In this document: piece by piece, positions 59,201 to 64,000 of the stretch | Position numbering within the stretch: the stretch's first letter is position 1 | How the letters are laid out: each line of letters starts with the position of its first letter | Origin: Candidula unifasciata | Taxonomy: Eukaryota > Mollusca > Gastropoda > Stylommatophora > Geomitridae | DNA: 64,000 nucleotides | Assembly: GCA_905116865.2 (NCBI GenBank) | Contig: CAJHNH020001147.1 | Span: 241,501 to 305,500, forward strand | Reading direction: 5' to 3' | Program-made: the position numbers and the translations under genes | Notes under the pieces: model-generated | Seen by the model: only the letters and a program-made list of their open reading frames with translations | Database searches by the model: none | Told to the model about the DNA's origin: nothing

Positions 59201-60732
59201 TATTGTGCGCCTATCTTCTCTGTAACTCCCTGTATACACAATGACTGTGTACATTTGCTCACTACAAATATTTCAGTATCCCAGGGTTTATAACCATTAT
59301 ATCACCAAACATGTCTACCCACACCTATCTGGGGGCGAAGGGTTCCGTGTAGTAGTTGTATGCTAATCAGCGATGTCTTAAGCCCCTGCAGACTAATTAG
59401 GGCTTTCTTTCAGTCAGTGTGCATCTCACTGAGAGGTCAGGAACCAACTCTCTGCATAAAAATAAGCCAGAACTAGAGACCACAAATGAATGAACAATCA
59501 GAACTTTACACAAGACTGACTAGCCCATGAAGGCAAAGAAGAAGACAACTAATATATGCCAACCCACAATGGACTGCCTGCAAGTAACATTAACTGTAGG
59601 GTGCTCACAATAACTGGTTTACAGGTGGAACACATTTCTGTTTGGTTCTCATCCATGAGATGGTAATCATATAGTCCTATGCAATGCAATTCGAGGGATG
59701 TGTGTGTGTGGGGGGGGGGGGGGGGGGCGCAATAGCGGTTATTTAAAAAAACTTCAATGTTTCCTGATTCTGGCACAATGACATATCTACATCGTCCTTA
59801 TGTTGCTGTTGACACATAAGGCATTCATACATGATCCCCTTTGCTGCCGGTATGCTAGTGGTTTCCCCTGCCATTTTATATTCCAGTTCCTTTTCTTTTG
59901 CCCTTCTTCAGGTTTCCTTAGGCCATTCACGTCTCCTTTTTTCCATCTGCCATCCACCGGTGAGCTGTCCTTGCCAAAGTGTCACGAGGCATTCTGCAAA
60001 TATGTCCAAGCCACCTCCATATTCTTCCTTTGATAACAACAACATATGCAGACCAGATATTTCCCACCAAGGCAGATACGATGCCCAACCAAGGATGCTC
60101 AGATAGAATTCTGTATGGCTGCTGTCAGCCGCTACACCTGAGCATAGAAAATCCTGTATCCTTGTTCTTGGTGTATCCATGTTCTGCAAGCTGTACCCTC
60201 CAGCACCGTTGTCTCCAGATCACCACAGTACTTGACATGTCCACAATATCTCAGCTTTCCAGACAGAATGCTGTTTACGAGCCAGTTCTCCTTGATACAG
60301 GATGTCAATATTTGTCTTGGTCCACGGTATTCTAAGAATGTCTCTGTAACATTTCAGTTTCAAAGCTCCAATTAACTTCTTCAAAGCACATTCTCATAAA
60401 AACCTATATTTGAGGGACATGTCGAATGCAAGAAAGAAAGAGACAGACAATGATACAAGTGGCAGAACAACATCAAGAGATGGAAAAACAGCAGTTTGAG
60501 AGAGAAGACAACCAAGACAAGAAAAAGAGTGTGTTGGGAGTTAACACAGCCAACCTTTAGTGTGGAGAACAGCACCCTGATGCCCCCCCCCCCCCCCCCC
60601 CCCCAAAAAAAAAGGAAATCAACAACATAAGTATGGCACTTACATTCCAGTAGACAAAGGCATCTCTTTTATCGTCCACACATTCTCCGACTTGATAACT
60701 TGTATCAGTCATTGGCGGTCCGGTCAGAGGCC
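36314..60732 (-). CDS. FN3-containing single-pass receptor with STAT-type tail (gp130/Domeless-like), 5' partial
   Basis: Supported exons, in transcript order: 60644-60732, (57597-57663 uncertain), 56055-56228, 55498-55641, 49887-49965, 48815-48881, 36314-38251. The last five link with matching phases. They encode a membrane-proximal fibronectin type III domain with NIT and NYT sequons, a hydrophobic helix, a basic juxtamembrane stretch RFWKRQKYFQELAKD followed by TLPE, and a 645-residue Ser/Asp-rich tail. Two YxxQ sites, YMPL near the C-terminus and YVPL resemble STAT-docking tails of the gp130/leptin receptor class and of invertebrate Domeless. The ligand-binding module, signal peptide and any WSxWS motif lie upstream of the window or were not found. 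It could instead be another FN3 receptor; the YxxQ pair is the main argument for a cytokine receptor. Confidence 0.62.
38478..39612. repeat. 27-bp tandem array, about 42 copies, in a receptor intron
   Basis: Unit CTGTCACCAAACTCATTTGT plus GGATACA, with CAATTG in place of CATTTG in about a quarter of copies. Both are CANNTG. The 9-codon period leaves open frames of 280-413 residues on both strands. Confidence 0.97.
39648..40032. repeat. (GAAT)n-based compound array
   Basis: GAATGAATGAATGGTGAATG and AATGAATGTCT alternate, a higher-order pattern over a tetranucleotide. Confidence 0.93.
40030..40287 (+). mobile_element. Family B retroposon copy
   Basis: Contains AGTCGGAGTGCATCTGCCTC, GGAACCAATAACCTGCATAC, GAGTCCAGAAGTGGATAAAC and TTTACAGCCAGTGAACACCA. 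The following LINE entered its tail. Confidence 0.75.
40288..41014 (+). mobile_element. 5'-truncated LINE with an intact RT C-terminal frame
   Basis: The open frame (stop near 40989) reads INTEKTEVMSIG, EFKYLGTTFTEDGKLDKEID and RGRPRTRWKDNIREVL. This is the RT thumb and C-terminal region just after the missing xADD motif; it ends in (GAA)n. The direct repeat GAACACCAAG at 40278-40287 and 41015-41024 looks like its target-site duplication. The little-decayed frame suggests a recent insertion. Confidence 0.8.
41064..45862. repeat. 40-bp satellite, about 120 copies (4.8 kb), in a receptor intron
   Basis: Unit CATGCTCCCCGTCCTTGCTG plus AGCAGCACACAAACAATCAA. Diagnostic variants are CCCCG/CCCTG and GCTGAG/GTTGAG/CCTCAG/GCTCAG. 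Rare markers (ACAAGCAATAAACATG; CAACACACTCCCTG) recur 1081 bp apart, showing a 27-unit higher-order duplication. Confidence 0.97.
45890..46130 (-). mobile_element. LINE RNase H fragment next to the 40-bp array
   Basis: Nucleotide-level relative of 1030-1190 and 57300-57360: the minus strand keeps a degraded GVxxNE-AD-LAAA core. It abuts the end of the satellite. Confidence 0.5.
46405..48396. repeat. 37-bp tandem array (about 17 copies) split by a retroposon
   Basis: Unit AGAATGGATAGTGCAGTCGC plus CACAGATTGTGCAGGTT. About 14 copies lie before 46931 and 3 after 48281. It resembles the tail of SINE family C (CAGTCGCCACAAACTGTGCA at 56360). Confidence 0.93.
46932..48280 (+). mobile_element. 1.35-kb retroposon inserted in the 37-bp array
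   Basis: A GC-richer block interrupts the 37-bp array. It starts TGGCGCGGTGATTTCGGTCA, ends in (GAA)n and is flanked by GAATGGATAGTG at 46920-46931 and 48281-48292, consistent with a target-site duplication. Its last 180 bp (CCGAAGTCGGAGTACATCTG ... ATTCACAGCCGGTGAAC) are the family B repeat found elsewhere in the window. It has no long ORF, so it is probably non-autonomous. Confidence 0.75.
48445..48778. repeat. 40-bp tandem array, about 8 copies, beside the juxtamembrane exon
   Basis: Unit CATACAACCACAACAACACA plus GTGAAATGACACCATGTCAA; almost perfect apart from CAACC/CGACC. Confidence 0.96.
48815..48881 (-). CDS. Receptor exon: juxtamembrane segment
   Basis: 67 nt between TTTTGAAG and GTGAGT code RFWKRQKYFQELAKDETVTL then PE. 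A basic, aromatic stretch with a Pro soon after the membrane is where a JAK box 1 would lie; no canonical box 1 (PxxP) is visible. It lies 40 bp from a 40-bp satellite array. Confidence 0.72.
49000..49460. repeat. Imperfect repeat in a receptor intron
   Basis: TAGAACTCTTTAAAAGATTT, CTTACCATAAATTCAACA and TTCTTCTTTATCTTTCTGTT recur four times. A different block (GGACGTAGAAGAACCAACCC) is inserted at about 49110-49285. Confidence 0.75.
49887..49965 (-). CDS. Receptor exon: transmembrane helix
   Basis: 79 nt between CTTCAG and GTAAGG code TQRIVGITMGTIAAVLFVGS followed by VLFCIK. About 22 uninterrupted hydrophobic residues flanked by basic residues make a single-pass helix. Phases 1 in, 2 out match both neighbours. 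Confidence 0.8.
50960..51240 (-). mobile_element. Family B retroposon copy, reverse orientation
   Basis: CTCTTCTTCATCTTCCTC tail, GTTTTGCGTGTACATCCGTT, GATACACTCCGACTTCGAAG and GACATGCTTGTTGTGGAGG on the plus strand, in the receptor intron. Confidence 0.7.
51470..51880 (-). mobile_element. Two adjacent Family B copies, reverse orientation
   Basis: ACTTGAGTTTTGCGTGCACA at 51558 and GCTTGAGTTTTACAAGGCAC at 51721 mark two overlapping copies; each is followed by a GGTTCCTC...CAGGC block and an ACATGC end. Confidence 0.65.
51880..53015. repeat. 58-59-bp tandem array, about 19 copies, in a receptor intron
   Basis: Unit TCTACATTCTAAACCCAGTC, TTTGCTGGTGTGTTGTAGAC, TTTTGGTATTGTTTGACC. Alternative CTAGGGTCAG and TTTTGACC versions define two subfamilies. 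Confidence 0.95.
53016..55497. other. Receptor intron, no exon seen
   Basis: AT-rich. 53620-53790 and 54030-54260 resemble old dispersed repeats (CAGCAATAATCCCCAGTGAT also near 31450). A possible acceptor TTTCTCTACAG at 53625 lies on the wrong strand for the receptor. Confidence 0.45.
55498..55641 (-). CDS. Receptor exon: FN3 domain, second half
   Basis: The acceptor TTTTCTTTCAG and donor GTAAGT bound 144 nt. It completes an NIT sequon, then NYTAQNLQGGRPYYVYIEAE and SPAGLGRRSDVKVGIPS. This is the classic E-F-G strand pattern (L..g..Y.vyI.A.s..G.g..S). It enters and exits in phase 1. Confidence 0.8.
56055..56228 (-). CDS. Receptor exon: FN3 domain, first half
   Basis: The acceptor CCATTTCCAG and donor GTAAGT bound 174 nt. 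It reads PEKPTGLHVTTGSQANSLEI, then SWTS, the usual PxxPxxLxV...LxIxW start of FN3, and ends VDMACCL. It enters and exits in phase 1. A hydrophobic Cys-rich middle (HYYLLICKQLVETCVDMACC) is unusual for FN3. Confidence 0.72.
56270..56515 (-). mobile_element. Second tRNA-like SINE (family C)
   Basis: The minus strand has TGGCTGGCCAAACCGCTAAG (tRNA-like head), GATCCAGGTTTGAAATCC (box B-like) and CAGTCTGCACAGTTTGTGGC at its tail. The tail matches the 37-bp array unit at 46.4-48.4 kb, and a head piece also lies at 48395-48450. Confidence 0.6.
56822..57015. repeat. 41-bp tandem array, 5 copies
   Basis: Unit GACAAGTGACAGCAGGACAA, AGGACAAGAATGAATGAATT, A; almost perfect. Confidence 0.95.
57035..57596 (-). 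mobile_element. LINE RNase H domain remnant
   Basis: The minus strand shows, in two frames, SSMGMEVEAVTAGFRCRVE, RRVVVITDSPSMFRRIETG and ARNEQAGRLAAAA, the ordered RNase H motifs (E, TDS, GNExAD). A frame jump lies at a four-C run (57540-57543). It lies in a receptor intron in the same orientation as the gene. Confidence 0.75.
57597..57663 (-). CDS. Doubtful receptor exon between two LINE remnants
   Basis: The acceptor TTCTCTCAG and donor GTATAC would bound 67 nt reading MYLPLSTELTFEKDLMFRVE. Phases agree with both neighbours (0 in, 1 out) and the sequence could be FN3 strands C-C'. But it sits exactly between a + strand LINE fragment and a - strand RNase H fragment and may itself be LINE sequence. 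With it the upstream FN3 domain would still be about 45 residues short, so another exon may be missing. Confidence 0.25.
57666..58000 (+). mobile_element. LINE RT C-terminal remnant (decayed sister of the 40.3 kb copy)
   Basis: Nucleotide similarity to 40700-41010: ACTTAGAGAGAATGG, an AAGAACAAGATGGAA-type GRPRTRWK segment and the final TAAGGAAGTGAAGAAGA. Internal stops are present. Confidence 0.7.
58001..58944. other. Receptor intron with an unexplained open minus frame
   Basis: 58370-58594 minus is open (RDPSLNLSYHSVREKGNTNH ... LPQQEVLRSVSSSLDNP) and 58575-58763 minus reads WKSQSMAVALMAKDKVSHL. Neither joins the receptor in phase with clear splice borders. It could be an old retroelement or an alternative exon. 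Confidence 0.35.
58945..59205 (+). mobile_element. tRNA-derived SINE (family A), best-preserved copy
   Basis: The head has a Pol III box A-like TGGTGTAGTGG and box B-like GGTTCAGATTCT; the body has CCAGGTCCACCCAGCCTTGA, GTAAAGGCGGCCAATGTGAT and CTATAAAATATATGCCCAAT, and the tail is CTTTACTTGT. Other copies in this window share the body, which shows a dispersed family. Confidence 0.8.
59385..59535 (+). mobile_element. Family B retroposon fragment
   Basis: GACTAATTAGGGCTTTCTTT, CAGTGTGCATCTCACTGAGA, GGAACCAACTCTCTGCATAA; a decayed 3' end follows. Confidence 0.6.
59776..60640. other. Receptor intron, no exon seen
   Basis: Contains plus-strand sequence with retroelement-like composition (CACGAGGCATTCTGCAAATA) and a poly-C run at 60583-60604 just 40 bp from an exon. 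No further FN3 exon found. Confidence 0.45.
60644..60732 (-). CDS. Receptor exon: start of an FN3 domain (first seen exon)
   Basis: The acceptor TTTTGTTGACAG and donor GTAAGT bound 89 nt that read PLTGPPMTDTSYQVGE and then RDAFVYWN, the A-B strands of an FN3 domain (VxW core). It enters in phase 1 and exits in phase 0. Exons further 5' are not seen; upstream lie a 36-bp satellite and a LINE. Confidence 0.55.
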
Positions 60733-60914
60733 CTGTCAACAAAAATGTTTTATCAGTGATCTACACTCAACTTCATTGCACACTGGAAAACCTCAGGTTT
60801 ATTTTGTTGCTCTTCTATTCCAGGATGTTTAGCCATCAAGTTCAATTCTCCAGACATTCAGGGCAGTGGCTTCTCCCAAAAATACAACTGCAGCCTTACA
60901 GGATATGTATTTCT

Positions 60915-63390
60915 TCTTTCTGGTGCACTGTTGTTCATTAATACCTTGCTCTATTCTGGTGCACAGTTGTTCACTCATTCCCTGCTCTATTCTGGTGCAC
61001 TGTTGTTCATTAATACCTTGCTCTATTCTGGTGCACTGTTGTTCATTAATACCTTGCTCTATTCTGGTGCACTGTTGTTCATTAATACCTTGCTCTATTC
61101 TGGTGCACAGTTGTTCATTCATTCCCTGCTCTATTCTAGTGCACAGTTGTTCATTAATACCTTGCTCTATTCTAGTGCACAGTTGTTCACTCATTCCCTG
61201 CTCTATTCTAGTGCACAGTTGTTCATTAATTCCCTGCTCTATTCTAGTGCACAGTTGTTCATTAATACCTTGCTCTATTCTGGTGCACTGTTGTTCATTA
61301 ATACCTTGCTCTATTCTAGTGCACAGTTGTTCATTAATACCTTGCTCTATTCTAGTGCACAGTTGTTCATTAATACCTTGCTCTATTCTAGTGCACAGTT
61401 GTTCATTCATTCCCTGCTCTATTCTAGTGCACAGTTGTTCATTAATACCTTGCTCTATTCTGGTGCACAGTTGTTCATTAATACATTGCTCTATTCTAGT
61501 GCACAGTTGTTCATTAATACCTTGCTCCATTCTAGTGCACAGTTGTTCATTCATTCCCTGCTCTATTCTAGTGCACAGTTGTTCACTCATTCCCTGCTCT
61601 ATTCTAGTGCACAGTTGTTCATTAATACCTTGCTCTATTCTAGCGCACAGTTGTTCACTCATTCCCTGCTCTATTCTAGTGCACAGTTGTTCACTCATTC
61701 CCTGCTCTATTCTAGTGCACAGTTGTTCATTAATACCTTGCTCTATTCTGGTGCACAGTTGTTCATTAATACCTTGCTCTATTCTAGTGCACAGTTGTTC
61801 ATTAATACCTTGCTCTATTCTAGTGCACAGTTGTTCATTAATACCTTGCTCTATTCTGGTGCACAGTTGTTCATTAATACCTTGCTCTATTCTGGTGCAC
61901 AGTTGTTCATTAATACCTTGCTCTATTCTAGTGCACAGTTGTTCATTAATACCTTGCTCTATTCTAGTGCACAGTTGTTCATTCATTCCCTGCTCTATTC
62001 TAGTGCACAGTTGTTCATTAATACCTTGCTCTATTCTAGTGCACAGTTGTTCATTAATACCTTGCTCTATTCTAGTGCACTGTTGTTCATTAATACCTTG
62101 CTCTATTCTAGTGCACAGTTGTTCATTAATACCTTGCTCTATTCTGGTGCACTGTTGTTCATTAATACCTTGCTCTATTCTAGTGCACAGTTGTTCATTA
62201 ATACCTTGCTCTATTCTGGTGCACTGTTGTTCATTAATACCTTGCTCTATTCTAGTGCACTGTTGTTCATTAATACCTTGCTCTATTCTGGTGCACTGTT
62301 GTTCATTAATACCTTGCTCTATTCTAGTGCACTGTTGTTCATTAATACCTTGCTCTATTCTGGTGCACTGTTGTTCATTAATACCTTGCTCTATTCTGGT
62401 GCACTGTTGTTCATTAATACCTTGCTCTATTCTAGTGCACTGTGTTCATTAATACCTTGCTCTATTCTAGTGCACTGTTGTTCATTAATACCTTGCTCTA
62501 TTCTGGTGCACTGTTGTTCATTAATACCTTGCTCTATTCTAGTGCACTGTTGTTCATTAATACCTTGCTCTATTCTGGTGCACTGTTGTTCATTAATACC
62601 TTGCTCTATTCTAGTGCACTGTTGTTCATTAATACCTTGCTCTATTCTGGTGCACTGTTGTTCATTAATACCTTGCTCTATTCTGGTGCACTGTTGTTCA
62701 TTAATACCTTGCTCTATTCTAGTGCACTGTTGTTCATTAATACCTTGCTCTATTCTAGTGCACTGTTGTTCATTAATACCTTGCTCTATTCTGGTGCACA
62801 GTTGTTCATTAATACCTTGCTCTATTCTAGTGCACAGTTGTTCATTCATTCCCTGCTCTATTCTAGTGCACTGTTGTTCATTAATACCTTGCTCTATTCT
62901 AGTGCATAGTTGTTCATTAATACCTTGCTCTATTCTAGTGCACAGTTGTTCATTAATACCTTGCTCTATTCTAGTGCACAGTTGTTCATTAATACCTTGC
63001 TCTATTCTGGTGCACAGTTGTTCACTCATTCCCTGCTCTATTCTAGTGCACTGTTGTTCATTAATACCTTGCTCTATTCTGGTGCACAGTTGTTCATTAA
63101 TACCTTGCTCTATTCTGGTGCACTGTTGTTCATTAATACCTTGCTCTATTCTAGTGCACAGTTATTCATTAATACCTTGCTCTATTCTAGTGCACAGTTG
63201 TTCATTAATACCTTGCTCTATTCTGGTGCACTGTTGTTCATTAATACCTTGCTCTATTCTAGTGCACAGTTGTTCATTAATACCTTGCTCTATTCTAGTG
63301 CACAGTTGTTCATTAATACCTTGCTCTATTCTGGTGCACTGTTGTTCACTCATTCCCTGCTCTATTCTAGTGCACATTTGTTCACTCATT
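60915..63390. repeat. 36-bp tandem array, about 69 copies (2.5 kb)
   Basis: Unit GTTCATTAATACCTTGCTCT plus ATTCTAGTGCACAGTT; variants CTG/CAG, TCTAGTG/TCTGGTG and ACTCATTCCCTG. The period equals 12 codons: the minus strand reads NEQLCTRIEQGI repeats and the plus strand also stays open. A one-base loss near 62442 and a TAA near 63150 break the minus frame. Confidence 0.97.
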
Positions 63391-63484
63391 CTGCTGCACA
63401 GGCTCTCTGGACAATTAAAGTGTAAGAGCTTAAGTTCCAAGCCTCACATTTAATAACAGTAACATCAAAAGAGAAAGCAAACTG

Positions 63485-64000
63485 AGGTACCTGGTATCAT
63501 TTTCAACAGAAGCCTGTCCTTCAGGGATCATGTGGAGGCAGATGCGGTGAAATGCCAAAATGGACACACTGCTTTCAAGATTATGCCAGCTTTGGACATG
63601 GAACAAAGAATGCTGTTCACAATGTTCCAGCATGTGATCCTGCTAGTGATAGATTATGGACTTGGCATGCTTACCATATCAAAGAGTCAGCTGACAAAAC
63701 TTGAACGCATACAGAATGAAGCCATGCAGGTAATTCTGGATTGTACCAGAGATACCCAGGAAGTATGTATTCGATATAAACTTGCGCTGCCTACTATTGC
63801 TGATAGGCTCAAGCAAAATCATATCTCAGAATAGTTGCAGACAAGAAGCACCTCCTGCATGAAACCCTGGGTAGAGCTAAGGGTCACAGACTGAAAAGAG
63901 GAAAATCTTGGATGGCGCAAGCTTAAGACTCGATTTGACATGTGTGCAGGCTCAATAAATTTAAGCAAGGAGAGGAGTGGGTCAAGATGTCCGAACAAGT
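63485..64000 (+). mobile_element. LINE reverse transcriptase C-terminal fragment, runs off the window
   Basis: Reads NRSLSFRDHVEADAVKCQ, LDMEQRMLFTMFQHVIL, SQLTKLERIQNEAMQVILDC and LPTIADRLK, then continues after a frame break as LHETLGRAKGHRLKRGKSW. This is the thumb region of a jockey/CR1-like LINE. Confidence 0.8.

Noticed and set aside
60931..63453. 840-residue plus-strand ORF (and 528-residue relative)
   Set aside because: It is the 36-bp satellite read in frame; several frames on both strands are open at once, and no domain is present.

Overview
This window reads as nuclear DNA of an animal. Coding sequence is split into short exons with GT/AG borders, introns run from hundreds of bases to about 10 kb, and there are no bacterial operons. 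The retroelement content (LINE reverse transcriptase and RNase H remnants, tRNA-like SINEs) together with the two gene families suggests a lophotrochozoan, most likely a gastropod mollusc. The organism is an inference; no marker gene is present.

Two genes are well supported. (1) A complete + strand gene at 11619-22900, seven exons with matching phases, encodes a predicted 634-residue sodium/solute symporter of the SLC5 SMCT/SMVT/NIS branch, most like sodium-coupled monocarboxylate transporters. (2) A - strand gene from about 60732 (5' end outside the window) to 36314 encodes a single-pass receptor with fibronectin type III sequence, a one-exon transmembrane helix, a basic juxtamembrane exon and a 645-residue cytoplasmic exon. 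Its tail holds two YxxQ motifs (YFRQ, YIRQ) plus YMPL, YVPL and YMRV. This fits a gp130/LEPR/Domeless-like cytokine receptor that recruits STAT; that identity is an inference. Two isolated - strand exon candidates at 4808-4989 (possibly C-type-lectin-like) and 2945-3105 may belong to a further gene.

Layout: 1-10.4 kb holds LINE/SINE debris, simple repeats and the two orphan exons. A 445-bp fold-back element lies at 10.4-10.85 kb. 11.6-22.9 kb is the SLC5 gene with repeat-filled introns, including a hAT-like MITE. 23-36 kb is intergenic, with several minisatellites. 36.3-60.7 kb is the receptor gene; its last large intron (38.25-48.8 kb) is mostly tandem arrays with retroposons nested in them. 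60.9-63.4 kb is a 36-bp array, and 63.4-64 kb is a LINE fragment.

The outstanding character of the window is tandem repetition: roughly 15 kb in more than a dozen unrelated arrays. Three show their origin. A 49-bp array starts from the Pol III box A head of a tRNA-type SINE. A 37-bp array matches the tail of a second SINE. A 25-bp array begins inside the last codons of the receptor. Most long ORFs in the arrays arise because the period is a multiple of three or lacks stops; they are not annotated as genes.
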